The position numbers were made by a program, and so were the translations under genes. The notes beneath the pieces were generated by a model. The model was not told the origin of the DNA, made no database searches, and saw nothing but the letters and a program-made list of their open reading frames with translations. Shown one piece after another: positions 1 through 11,019 of a stretch of 36,502 bases of DNA; position 1 is the first letter of the stretch, and each line of letters opens with the position of its first letter. This stretch comes from Cochliopodium minus (taxonomy: Eukaryota; Discosea; Himatismenida; Cochliopodiidae): positions 1-36,502 of the forward strand of contig JAMYWO010000356.1 of the NCBI GenBank assembly GCA_024220525.1. Direction: 5' to 3'.

Positions 1-2844
1 AATAAAAAATAAAAAATAAAAAATAAAAAATAAAAAATAAAAAATAAAAAATAAAAAATTTGAAATAAAAAATAAAAGAACCGAAATAAAATTTTTTTAC
101 AATCGTAATGGGACCAGGTATATACAAAGTGAAACATTTTAGTTTGAACTTTTGGTTATTGATGAGATCAATGATGATCAAAATCACACAACTGACGAGC
201 CCCACTACTGTCGTAGCTAGGTGCACTGTCCGAATGCTAGAGAAGAAATAGAAAATCACATAAATAAAATCTGTTGCTTTTTCTGTGCTTGTTCCAAACA
301 ACGAGACAAGCTGACTTGCTGGTAAGAAAATTTTCAAAATAAAAAATAAATAAAAAATAAAAATAAAAATAAAAATAAATAAATATTTTTGAAATATGGT
401 AACTCATAAACAAAAATTAAATGAAAAATGTAAAAAATAATAAAAAATTCCGTCAAAAAAAAATAAAAAAAAAATAAGTCAAAAAAATCAAAAAATTATA
501 AAAAATACAAATAAAAATAAAATTTTAATTATTATTTGTAATAAATTAATAAAAAATATGATAAAAAATAAGAAAATAAAATAAAAATAAAAACATAAAT
601 CAAATTTTACAAACAATGATGAGTCCAGAGGCAGTTGTAAAGGCGTTCAAAACAGGCAAAGAGATGTAATTGACTATAAACCCCAACCTCAGTATTCCAG
701 CAACAAATAAACAGAGACCAACAAGCAAACATAGTGTTGTAGAGAGCGATAAATAAAGTTCTGGCTCTGTGATGGGGTTTGCGTATTGTGATATCACTGA
801 TGCCACTAATATTGCAACTACTGCGTATGGGCCAACGCTCACTTATATTTTATCAATTATTATATTTAAATTTCGAAATTAATTAAAATTCATAATTTTG
901 ATTCATTAAAATTCATAATTTTGATTCATTAAAATTCATAATTTTGATTCATTAAAATTCATAATTTTGATTCTTTAAATTTAATATTTTGATTTATTTA
1001 ATTTTTTTAAAAAATAATTTTAAATTTTAAATTTTTTGAATTAAATTTATTTAAATTTATAATTTTAAATTTAATTCAAACTTACCTTGCCTACCTGTTC
1101 CAAAAAGAGCGTAGAAGAAAACTGGTACGATCATTGAATAGAGACTGTTTTATTAGATTTTAACAATGATTTTAAATTTTTCTTTTTTTATTTTTTATAC
1201 CCAAACTGAGGTGGAATTCCAATCAACACAGCATATGCCATTGCTTTAGAAAAAAAATTTAAAAAATTTAAAAAAATTTTAAAAAAATTTCTTTTAAAAT
1301 ACCTTGGGGCACAGCCTTGTAAAAAATAAATAAATTAGTAAAACAATAAATAATAAATAAAACAATAAATAATAAATATAAATATATATATTTATTAATA
1401 ATATACCTACATTATTAATAAAATAAAATAAAAAATAAACAAAATAAATAATTTAAATTTAATTGAAAAAAAAAGATTATGAAGACCATGATGCCTATTG
1501 TCAAACCAGCAATGATATCACCCCTAATATATTCCTTTTTGTATTCCTTTAGCCACATCAAAGGAGGAAACAAAAACTTGGAGAATCTGCGCAATGCGTT
1601 TTTGAAAAATTGTACTCGTTTGTCCTTATGATGTGGCTCGAGATGCCTCTCAGACAAACTTTTGTATCTTTTAAAACTCAATTCGATTTTTTCTTTTGTA
1701 ATTGTTAATTCTCTCAAAAATTTAAAAATTTAAATAATCACCATTGGGTCTTAAATCTAAAGAATTTTTATTCATTATTTAAATTTTCAAAAAAAAATAA
1801 ATTTATTCATAAAAGATTTGAATATTTAATTTATTTATTTTTATAAGATCTAAATTTTAATTTATTTTTTAAAATTTTTTATTATTTACAATAAAAAATT
1901 TAAATAATAATTTATTCTATTATTATATTACAATTTATTCAAAAAAGAATTTAATTTATTTGTATAATTAATATTTTTATATTTTATTTAGTATTTTTTT
2001 TCTATTAAAAATTATTTTTTAAAATTTAGTTTTTTTTACCTTGAGAAATTTTGGGAAAGTGTTTGAATAAACAATCATTGGTTTCAATATTCAAATACTC
2101 CAAAATTTCGTTGCAAGAAATCCCCGAGAAAGCGCTGCAATTCAACACCTCTTGAAGACAAAGATCATAAATTATTTTAGATGTCATTACCATTCTGTTA
2201 ACATTAAGAAGAGCATGATTCTTTGTTAATTTTTGTAGTTGTATCACCAAAAGTTTCCATTCTGTTCGATATTTTTCTACTTCTTTCTCGAAATCTAGTT
2301 CTGGTGATCCGCTTAAGTTGTATTTCTGTTTTGATGTTATCAATGCTTCATACAACATTATTATTGCTAAACAATTTTAAAAAAATTTAAATTTTTTTTT
2401 TGTTTCTTTAAACAGATTTTTTTATGGATTTTATTTCAAAAAAAAATTATTTTATTTTAAATAAATTTTATTATAAAATTAATATTTTATTTAATTTTTT
2501 TTTCCTCATAATTGTCTGTATGAAGAATTGTATTTCTATTTACTTTATTGGATTGTTCATTATTAAATAGAATGGATAATTTTAAATATATTCACCAAAT
2601 CAAATCATAGAATATATATTTTTGACCATTTTGGAAAAAAAATGAATGGAATAGAAGGGAAGCATAATTGTAAAGTATTGCAGCATCATTTTTCATATAA
2701 TTTTAGCTGAATAATATACTTACTGTTATATTTAGTGATATAAGATTCTTTTTGATCTTGTTTATCCTCACTATCAGATTTCAACAGTTCTATTGAACTC
2801 TCATCTATCTTAATATTGATCGATTTGAATTGATCATGGTTCAT
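1..2844 (-). CDS. SulP-family sulfate/anion transporter, N-terminal part (runs off left edge)
   Basis: Multi-exon gene for a SulP (SLC26-like) membrane anion transporter. Exons read on the minus strand are 2844-2724, 2366-2040, 1710-1487, 1315-1303, 1243-1201, 1144-1086, 841-611 and 318-101. They total about 412 codons, and bases 1-100 are intron. The start ATG follows an A-tract. The first ~150 residues are a hydrophilic cytosolic extension that I do not recognise. The family signature then follows: PPLMWLKEYKKEYIRGD, DIIAGLTIGIM, AVPQAMAYAVLIGIPPQFG, YALFGTGRQVSVGPYAVV, LRLGFIVNYISLPVLNAFT and IPGPITIV. These are the first membrane helices of the transport core; the STAS domain would lie beyond the window. 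The junctions keep frame, but two need comment. The exon 3 donor (GTCTTC) is weak, and the exon 2/3 junction was chosen by phase. The family call is firm; the substrate (sulfate, chloride or other) cannot be told. Confidence 0.88.
882..975. repeat. 23-bp tandem repeat, about four copies, in a SulP intron
   Basis: The unit attaaaattcataattttg plus three bases recurs four times almost without change inside the intron between SulP exons at 841 and 1086. It is a minisatellite. The rest of the intron is plain A/T-rich sequence. Confidence 0.8.
1303..1315 (-). other. 13-nt micro-exon of the SulP gene
   Basis: This exon lies between an AG acceptor at 1316-1317 and a GT donor at 1301-1302. It encodes Ala-Val-Pro-Gln plus the first base of the next codon. 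It supplies the conserved PQ of the SulP motif (usually G-L-M-V-I-P-Q-G-x-A-Y-A), joining GIM to AMAYAV in frame. Skipping it would remove four conserved residues and shift the frame. Confidence 0.7.
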
Positions 2845-2892
2845 TTTTTTTTTTGATTAAATATAAAAAAAATTTGGACCATAAACTCTGAG
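2845..2892. promoter_or_regulatory. 48-bp divergent intergenic region between SulP and UCH
   Basis: Only 48 bases separate the SulP start codon (minus strand) from the UCH start codon (plus strand). It holds a ten-base T-run next to the SulP ATG, which is an A-tract in that gene's leader, and an A-rich stretch. Both 5' leaders and any shared promoter must fit here or overlap the coding sequence. No defined motif is visible. Confidence 0.5.
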
Positions 2893-4264
2893 ATGAATAA
2901 TGAAAAAGTAGAAGAAAAGAAAAAAGAATATTGGGTTGCACTTGTAAGATTATTCCTATTCAAAAAATTTCAAAAATATATAGTATCAATATGCTTTTTA
3001 AATGATACATTTCATTAACATATTTTTGAAAAAATTAAATTGGACAACAAATATTTACTTTATATTTCAACAAGGAATCCAATCCAGATATGATGAATGA
3101 TTTCGCATGGAAATTGGGATTGTCCAAAGATTATTCATTCAGAGATTGCTGGGCAATAGATCCAGGTAAAAAAAAAAAAAAATTCAAATAAAAAAAAATG
3201 CTCAATAATATCCAATATCATATTAAAAGAAAGTGTAACATACATTGCAAGGCCAGTATATGCTGTAAAAAAAAATTTTTTAAAAACTCATTATTAATTT
3301 TTCCCTAATAATAAATTAATGTTTTTTTTTTAAATTTTTAGTTCAGTAAGAAATTTCCTCTTTTTTTTTTTTTTTTTGTATTTCAATCCTTCGATGATCA
3401 GTCCTCTTGTTCCCATTCGACTCCAAGGGGTTGAGCAACGCCAAATCTGAACAACAAAAAAGAATCGAGAAAGAAGGACAAACAGTCTCTAAAAACGCTT
3501 ACTTCATGTTTCAACACGTTGCTAATGCTTGTGGATCTATTGCTAGTAAAAAATTTGATGTTTTACATTTTAAATAAAATCTTCCAATTTAATTTTCAAT
3601 TTTATTTTTAATTTAAATTATTTTTTATTTGATTATTTTTAATTTTAATTATTTAATTTATTTCTTTATTTTCAAAAAATTTTCAAAATTTTAAATAATT
3701 AGTTGTACACACCATCATCAACAACTACGGAAAACTCAAGGTGGAAAAGGGTTCTCTCATTGAGAAATTCCGTCAAGAATCTTTGGAGTTGGATCCTTCT
3801 CAAAGAGGACACTTGTTGGGTCAACAACAAGTAAAAAAAAAATAATAGTTTTTGTTTTAAAATCATTCAAATTATTTAGGCTTTCGAGGAAATCAGTAAC
3901 CAGTAAAAGTTTTTTTAATAAAACATCAAATTTTTATTCATTTCTTTTTAGGAGTGCAAAAGAAACCGGACAAACCAAGTTCACAAAAAACTATCTCCAA
4001 AACCATCTTTTGTAATCTAATTTTTTTTTTTCTTTGTTTAGAGCTCCTGAAATTGATGACAACGTAAACAACCACTTTATTGTGTTCGTAGAAATTGATG
4101 GTGACTTGTATGAATTGGACGGAGAGAAAAAATTCCCTATCAACCATGGAAAAGTCACCGACTTTGTCGAAGACTCTTCCAAAGCCATCCAAACCCAATT
4201 TTTTGATGTTGATCCTGAGGCAAACTTTTCTATCATCATTCTTGGTGATACCAAAGATCTTTAA
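2893..4264 (+). CDS. Ubiquitin C-terminal hydrolase, UCH-L1/L3 type (peptidase C12)
   Basis: Complete gene for a cysteine deubiquitinase of about 241 residues; human UCHL3 has 230. It removes small adducts from the C-terminus of ubiquitin in the cytosol. Exons are 2893-2943, 3075-3165, 3230-3264, 3342-3345, 3402-3545, 3703-3830, 3880-3902, 3952-3978 and 4042-4264, all phase-compatible. Family landmarks in order: YWVALESNPDMMNDF; IARPVYAFILLFPF; the oxyanion Gln and catalytic Cys in MFQHVANACGSIA; the catalytic His in VNNHFIVFV; the catalytic Asp in LYELDGEKKFPINHG. All active-site residues are present, so it should be active. The loop between Cys and His (SLELDPSQRGHLL to TGQTKAPEIDDN) matches the family's crossover loop in place. 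The last donor (AAGTTCAC) is weak. Convergent with the RasGEF gene, with 182 bases between stop codons. Confidence 0.95.
3342..3345 (+). other. 4-nt micro-exon of the UCH gene
   Basis: Four bases (TTCA) sit between a good acceptor (atttttag) and a good donor (GTAAGAAA). Without them, exon 3 (phase 0, ending ...RPVYA) cannot join exon 5 (which needs one leading base pair set) in frame. With them the protein reads RPVYAFILLFPF, the same length as RPVxAVLLLFPI in UCHL3. Confidence 0.65.
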
Positions 4265-4446
4265 AAACACAATATTTCAAATTAAACCACTTTGAAGAAA
4301 ATAATTTGCTTTTTTTTGTATTTATTTATTTATGCTACTATATAATTTTTATAATAAAAAAATAAAAAACAGATTTATCAAAAAACCCATTGTCAAGTAA
4401 CAAAAAGAAAAACGAAGAAAAAAAAAAAAAATTTCTTTTCTCTTTT

Positions 4447-7400
4447 TTAGTTATTGTTCTGACTAATTGAGTCCTTTTTATGATCCCCATTGAGTTGCCT
4501 CAACAACTCTTCATATCTTTTCTTTTCGTTTGGTCTTGGAAGTTCTGCCTCGTAAGAAAATTTCATGAGAACTTGCTTTTGTTTGAAAGTGTTGGGCAAT
4601 AAAGTCAAAAATTCATCCACTAATTGGACACGCTTGTCGTTTTTCTTGCTTTCAAACTCAAAGGGGTGGCTGTAAGCTTGTTCGATGAAATGTATGGCCT
4701 TGCCAAAAGAAACAATTTTGAAGAATTTGACGTGCTCTTTATCTTTAGTGGTGTCACCTGTAAAAAAATAAAAAATAAAAAAAAAAAAAAATAAAAATAA
4801 AAATAAAAATAAAAAAAAATAAAAATAAAAAAAAATAAAAATAAAAAAGTAAAAATTTTATTTGTTTGACCTTTTGATCCTTCGTCTATTCTCAACAAAT
4901 CTGTTCTGATGAGATCGATGGTAGGAATACAAGGGAGTTTGTTATCAATACAGTTTTTGATGCTGTTACGAGCCATAGAGTCAGAGAAACCCATGAAATC
5001 GCTTTCCAAATTGGTGATGGATTCTTTGATCTCGTTTGGCACATCTTTCATGGTTTCGATCAATCTTCTCACTGCCAAACTACCAAAAAAATTTATTAAA
5101 AAAATATTCAAAAAATAATAAATTAAAAAAAAATAAAAAAAAATAAAAAATTTAAATTCCAATTGAAAAATTTTTTTAAATTTTTTATTTTTTTATCCAG
5201 ATTTTATTTATTATTAATATCTTTAATATATTTAATATTTATTTATAAAAACTTTTCATCTCGAGTTCTGGAAATAATATTTTACCTTCCAATTCCCGCT
5301 AAGATGGCACACAAGGAAGAAAAGTTGTTGAGCTCAACACAAATTTGAGCGATTTGGACCAATTTTTTGTAGACTTTGGCCCTCTTCTTCTTTTTAACCT
5401 CCCTCACTATTTGAGAGGACACCCATAAAGAAAGCTTTCGAAAAAATTATATTTGAATAAAACAGTGTATTAAAAAGAAATAAATTCAAAAATTGGAAAA
5501 TAAAAAATTAAAAATAAATAACAAAAAATAAAAAATAAAAATAGAAAATAATAAAATTAATGTAAAAATAATAAAAAAAATTTAAAAAATAAAAAATAAA
5601 TAACAAAAAATAAAAAAAATTTTGAAAAATAAAAAATAAATAACAAAAAATAAAATATAAAAATAGAAAATAATAAAAAATAAAAAATTTAAAAAAATAA
5701 AAAATAAAAAAATTGTAAATAAAAAAAAAAAATAATGAATAATTAATCAAAAAAATTTTTTAACCTTTTTGAGTCTTTCTGCATATTTAATATAAAAAGA
5801 GTTTGGTTGATCTTTCTTGAGATTTTCAAAGTCTTTGTAGAGAAACTCTCTTCTGGTGATTTTTCTCATCATGTCCGCATCGATTCTGGTAAGGGACTCT
5901 GCGATTTCTCGGTTGTCAAGCTCCATGAAATCAATATCGATTGCATATTCTGGGTTTAAAAAATGTTGTTTTCAAATAGAAATAAAAAAATATTTAAAAT
6001 CAAAAAATATTAAAACAAAATTATAAATAATAAGAAAAAATGAATCAAAAAATAAAAAAATCAAAATCAAAATAAATAAAAAAATAAAAATAACAAATAA
6101 AAAATATAAACAAATAAAAATAAATCCGTATGAAAAAATAAAAATAAATCTATAAAATCAAAAAAATCAATCAATAAAATAAAAAATAAAAAATAAAAAA
6201 AAAAATTACCTGGCAAAGTTTTGAGACCCTTTTGGTTAGTTTTTTTGGTTTCGTTGCCTTGAGAAGCAGTGACGATGTAGGGAAGCTGATGGTTTATTTT
6301 CTGCAAAATTTCGGTTTTCCTTTCTTTGGGGAGGGACCTGGCGAAAGAGTGGAGTTTGGACATTGCTGGGGTTGAGTTGCCGTCATAAAGGACAAAATCT
6401 GGGTAGTAGCTGTGTTGGATCCAAAACGACAAGAAGTTGAAGATTCTACAAAAAAATAAAAATAAAAAAAAAAAGCAAAAAAAAAATAAAAACAATGCAA
6501 AAAATAAATATTTATTTGGACATTATTTTAGAAATAATTTTTAGATGATGTAAAATGTTTTTATTTTATTTTTTTACCCTAACTGCTTTTTGTCTTTAAG
6601 CGAATTGTACTCTCCCTCATAATTACGGATGCTCTCTCTTCTTGTCGGAAGTGGGGGTGGCAAAACCTGTTCGCTGTTTCTGAATGGAAAAAAAAAATTT
6701 TGGATGAATTCATAAGGCAAATAATATTTGGTTTTTTAATGTGTCAATAAAAAAATCAATCATATATCGGATGTATATTGAAAACATAAATTATATATAA
6801 TCATAAGGGAATTTTTTTTCTTTTTGTGAAGATACAAACATATTTTTAAATCACTATATTGGAGATAGATCTTCCAATTTACATATAGTGTATCGCATAA
6901 TTGAAAAAAAATTCTGAAGATTATAAATTTAATATTTGCGCAATTATCATGAAAATCTTTTTTTTTTTTAGCATGAATTGTATGATTTTTGTATCAATCT
7001 TGTATAATATAAAATTATTTCTTACAATTTCGATAACATTCCCAACAATTTGCTCGTCGATATCACACGTTGATGTGCACAGAGGAAAAACTTTAATTCC
7101 TCCTTGATAGATTCCATCTCTTGAGCAAATCCCTCTTGCTTTGTGTGTTCCTCATCATCAAAAGCGAGGAACATGACAAAATAATCTATGATGGCTTCAA
7201 CAGTCCCAGATCTTATTGTTTTGACTTTAATATGATGTGAAAAAAATATTAATTTGAGAAAGGGTTGGTGAAAATGGAATTTAAAAAATGAATGATTAAA
7301 ATGAAGAATGGGATGATTATATTATTGTTTATTTATCAGATGTTACTCCTTTAATATTAAATAAAAATAAAAAATTTTTAACTGAATAAAAAATAAATTA

Positions 7401-8219
7401 AAAAAATAATAATTTGTTACTTGTTTGATTCCCCTTTTGCTTAATTCTAAATACAACTCTTCCATCTTCACTGATGATATCAGTGAGGACAGATACTGTC
7501 TCCTCCACTTCCGTCTTCTTCCATCTAACCTGCAAAGGGTTGTTGGCGATCAAACAGGGATCAGAGAAGTAACGGGTAAATTTATTGTGTTTGTTGGGAA
7601 GGATGCTATTCTTTTTCGCTCTCGTTTTTTTTGAAGAGATAGGCAATGTTTGTGCCACATTTTTCTTATTATTCAGATTGATATTCATATTATTTGTATT
7701 TTTGCTGTTATTTGTTATATTATTGTTTGATGTGTTATTATTATTCGTTATATTATTATTATTCTTGGATGGGTCATTGATAAATATGTTATTATTATCC
7801 TTGTTCCCATTCAAGAGCGGAGAATCTATATTTTTGTTGAATTCGATATAATCATTTTTGATAAAGTGAGGCAAAGAAGATCGTCTCCTCTTATTCAGTC
7901 TCTTTTCATTTTTTTTCCTCTCCTTAACTTCATTCAACCCGACTATCGCTTCACTCTTAAATACCGTTTTGATAATGGTGGTTACAGATTTTTTTATTTC
8001 AGAAGGTTCGATATATTCTCTGGTATAATTGGCAGGAAGAAATCCAGTCTTCCCATTGATCGATCCCGTCCACCAATTGGATTCGTTCGACTTCACTATT
8101 TTGATAACCTCACCCCTCTTGAATGAAAGCAAATTTGATTGGATTTTTTCTCCCTCATAATCCCATAAAGCCTGAACTAATTTGACGACAGTTTTATCAT
8201 CTTTCTTTTCATCTCTCAT
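4447..8219 (-). CDS. SH3-REM-CDC25 Ras guanine nucleotide exchange factor
   Basis: Multi-exon gene for a RasGEF that would load GTP on a Ras-family GTPase. The first exon (8219 to about 7413) starts at an ATG preceded by 20 A residues. It encodes an SH3 domain near residues 8-72 (ALWDYEGE, LSFKRGEVIKIV, NWWTGSINGKTGFLPANY), then a low-complexity asparagine-rich linker with basic patches. Later exons carry the RasGEF_N/REM domain (IRSGTVEAIIDYFVMF at about 7170-7230; FNFLSFWIQHSYYPDF at about 6400-6450). They then carry the CDC25 catalytic domain: LDNREIAESLTRIDADMMRK about 5870-5950; KVYKKLVQIAQICVELNNF about 5310-5390; SLAVRRLIETMKDVP about 5040-5085. The last exon is about 4447-4758 and ends SISQNNN. 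The domain order is that of amoebal RasGEFs; an N-terminal SH3 suggests recruitment by proline-rich partners. Introns are extremely A/T-rich. The Ras partner is unknown; exon borders in the 6560-7040 part are approximate. Confidence 0.88.
5480..5745. repeat. A/T simple-sequence intron of the RasGEF gene
   Basis: This is intron sequence made of short repeats of aataaaaaataaa type, with 'aaaaataaataacaaaaaataaa' segments duplicated at about 5510, 5595 and 5640. Long reading frames through it are phenylalanine/tyrosine-rich artefacts of T-runs. Similar short blocks fill the introns at 4765-4860 and 6030-6205. Confidence 0.7.
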
Positions 8220-8549
8220 TTTTTTTTTTTTTTTTTTTTGTTCGATATTTTATTAAACCAAAAAAAATGATAGTTATTTTTTTGAAAAGAAGGGGGTATT
8301 TTATAAATCTCTCCTTCAAAAATATTCCACTTCAACAAATTAAAAATGTATATGTAACTGGTAAATGTGATATTGAAGTATGAAACAAATTATTAGGTGA
8401 ATTTTTATATTTTTTTTAATTTTTATCACAGTGGCTTAATGGAAATCCATGTTTTCACTAATGTAATTTTTTGATTATTCCCATAAAAAGTTAAAAGCTA
8501 TATAAAAAGGAGTTTGAGAATTAAAAAAGATGTAAGAGGAAAAATTCTT
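8220..8549. other. Intergenic region between RasGEF 5' end and F-box gene 3' end
   Basis: 330 bases of A/T-rich sequence. A 20-base T-run (8220-8239) is the A-tract leader of the RasGEF start codon. No open reading frame, RNA gene or clear promoter motif is seen. If the F-box gene uses the alternative last exon described there, its 3' end would extend a few tens of bases into this stretch. Confidence 0.5.
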
Positions 8550-9540
8550 TTACAGCAACCTGAGATGGAAAAAAATGATGATTAGAAAATAATAAATAAG
8601 ATTTGTTGAGAATATTGAAAAAAAAACCCAATTCTTTTCTTTATTCATCCCATTCAAAATTGTGATCGTGCTTTCATCATTTTTTTTCATCATGAATTGA
8701 AAATTTATCAAATCGATGGTAAATGTTACCATATCACCTTAAGAAAAAGAATTTGATGATTCAGTATTATGGGGCATATCAAATTATATACTTTAGGAAA
8801 AATGTATATTACCTGATGTATATTTGGCGGGTTTAGAAACTGCTGTATGATGGAGTGCATAATCGTACAATGAGCCAAATATTGGAACTCCAAATGCAGA
8901 TACATCAGTTCCAAATTGATTATGGTTGTTACCTTTCAAAAATGATAATATATTAATGACATTAAAAAGAATTATTACCTATAGCATATCCAGTATCACC
9001 TATCATGAAAAATTTTCAATTATTTAATTTATATTATGAAGTATATTTTACCCACAAAATAATTGAATGATTCGTAACCTGCTCCAACACGAATTGAATT
9101 GATGTTATCCATTTTAATCAAGAAATGATAGCACAATCCCTTTCTAAAAACAATCGAGGATCTGAATGTGGAATGTGTATGTCCCTTCCACTATAATTAA
9201 TTAAGAAGATATAAGTATTCTATTGAATATTAAATGTTAAAAATAATTTATATATATTTTTGATTACCTCAATACTCCTCCCTTCAATATTAAATTCTTC
9301 AGGCTTTTGTTGGGAAGTATCAAACTTCCAATCAAATCTAAAAAATTTTTTCCAACTAATGTCATCTAATTTAGATTTCATACCCATACTCCCAAATTGT
9401 TGCTCACATTTCATCTTCCAAAAATTTTCATGCTCAAAAGCATCACGAAGCTTTTTGCATGTCCGAGAAATTTGATATGCATCTTTGATGTGGAGAAAAT
9501 TTAATAGATATAATAATAATTGTTTGGGGAGTTTTTCCAT
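8550..9540 (-). CDS. F-box protein with SPRY/B30.2-like domain
   Basis: Likely substrate receptor of an SCF-type ubiquitin ligase. The first exon (9540 to about 9270) encodes an N-terminal F-box at residues 1-45: EKLPKQLLLYLLNFLHIKDA, ISRTCKKLRDAFEHENFWK. I chose the ATG at 9538-9540. Downstream exons (about 9193-9051, 9031-8989 with a short exon at about 8980-8999, 8931-8813, 8740-8550) encode a SPRY-like beta sandwich: SSIVFRKGLCYHFLIKMDN, SIRVGAGYESFNYFVGDTGYAI, then GDMVTFTIDLINFQFMMKKND. These match the SPRY pattern 'iGv...Gy...gD.v.v.lDl..f.i.fk.n'. The 3' end is uncertain. The last exon can read straight on to a hydrophobic tail ending at 8550. Alternatively a short intron starting at GTTTTTTTTTC may join NW to VAVKEFFLLHLF, ending near 8530. 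The target protein is unknown. Confidence 0.75.
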
Positions 9541-9777
9541 CAAAAATAATGTTGTTATTTTCAGATTTTCTCTCTTTTTTTTATTTTATAAAATTATTAA
9601 TGATCGCAAATAATTTTATAAAGAATTTTGAAGAAATCAAAGTAAATTTCAGTTCAATCAGTTAATATATTATGGAAAAGATGAGAATACTAGTATGATA
9701 AAATAATCAGTTATGATGAATATAAGCAATAAAACAATTTAGAAAGAATCTTTAATATTTCATAGTGATAACTCATT

Positions 9778-10798
9778 TTATTTTTTATCGAATAAGTAAA
9801 TCTCGTAATCATCCATTTGATTTTCTAAAAAAAAAAAGATTTATCGTTAATAGAATGAAAATTTGATGAATTAATTTATGTTGTAAATACCCTTTTTCCA
9901 TTCACTATATTTTTGGGTTGCTCCTTCCATTCTTTTCATCATTGATGGTGCGGTTGTGGTAGTTGCCCAACTAATATTTTGTTGAGAAATAATTAAAAAT
10001 TTTTTTTTTTTTTTGGATAAATGTTATTTTATTACGTAACAGCCCATCCAGGAACCCATCCTTTCAAATCAGCTTGACCAATGTAAGTTACATCAGATTT
10101 TCCATCATCAGTTTCTCTGATGAAATTCCCAGTTCCAAAAGAAATGGCACGTACAAATCCAGATTGTTCAGGCATCAATGGATGTTCTACACTTTTATTA
10201 AATAAAATCCATTCTTTTTTACCTCTCCAATTATATCTTGCTCCTTTTTGTGTACAAAAATCTCTCTTTTGTTGGATTTGAAAGAGAAAAATATTAAAAT
10301 GAAAATATTTTTAATTTAATAGAATATATTACGTTGGAAAGCCCAGTTGGAGCTTTTGCAGAATAATAGCTGTTCATTTAAAAGAGAAAAATAAATTAAA
10401 ATTTCATATATGGTATTTATATACCGTTTTAAATATTTTAAAAATTTTATATTTAAATTCTCTTACTTTACAGTGCTATCTTTATCATCTCCAATTGTAG
10501 CAACCAAACCATTTTTAATTGCTCTTTCATCCCATACTTTTCTATACTTTGAATTATTAAGTACTTCGATAAGTTCCAAAGGAGGACAATCCAATACAGC
10601 ACGTACTCTTACAAGATCAATGGAACATACTCCCTTAGGATCTGGTCTTTTTGTTACTACCACTTCATCGGTTTTGGTCACTACTTGCCATGCTGGATCT
10701 TCACTTTCGCATAAAGATACAAAATATTCAAATTCTTCATCTCCAAAAGGTTTCAATTCAGGATATACTTTTTCTTCTTGTTTTTTCGATCCCCACAT
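9778..10798 (-). CDS. START-domain lipid-transfer protein
   Basis: Complete gene of about 240 residues consisting of essentially one START domain (StAR-related lipid transfer, PCTP-like length). Such proteins shuttle a lipid between membranes. The first exon (10798 to about 10467) begins MWGSKKQEEKVYPEL. It contains the START N-terminal part: DPAWQVVTKTDEVVVTKR, VRVRAVLDCPPLELIEVLNN, YRKVWDERAIKN. Next comes a small exon (YYSAKAPTGLSN). A larger exon covers RDFCTQKGARYNWRGKKEW, PEQSGFVRAISFGTGNFIR and VTYIGQADLKGWVPGWAVT. The final exons end in MDDYEIYLFDKK and TAA. The central 'R D F' and the 'D.kGw.PgW' motif before the last helix are typical of the family. No signal peptide or membrane segment is seen, so it is probably cytosolic. 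The bound lipid cannot be told. Confidence 0.88.
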
Positions 10799-11019
10799 TA
10801 AAATTAAAATTCTATATAAATTTCTTTTTTTTTTTTATTTATTTTATACTGAGGATGTTAAAAATTTTTCTGTCCTCAACATTTTAGAATACTTTCTTGT
10901 GAAACAAAAAATCGAATTCTTTATTGATACTTCTTATTGATATTTTCCTTTCTTTCCAAATTTTTATTAAAAAAATTAAAAAGTAATGCAAGAGAATTCC
11001 AAAGTATATCAAAAGATTA

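Noticed and set aside
5508-5750. An 80-residue Phe/Tyr-rich reading frame on the minus strand
   Set aside because: It lies in a RasGEF intron made of A/T repeats. The residues are only what T-runs encode, and functional exons flank it.
7425-8126. Three long plus-strand reading frames opposite the SH3 exon
   Set aside because: They are antisense shadows of the SH3 and Asn-rich coding exon and show no domain pattern.
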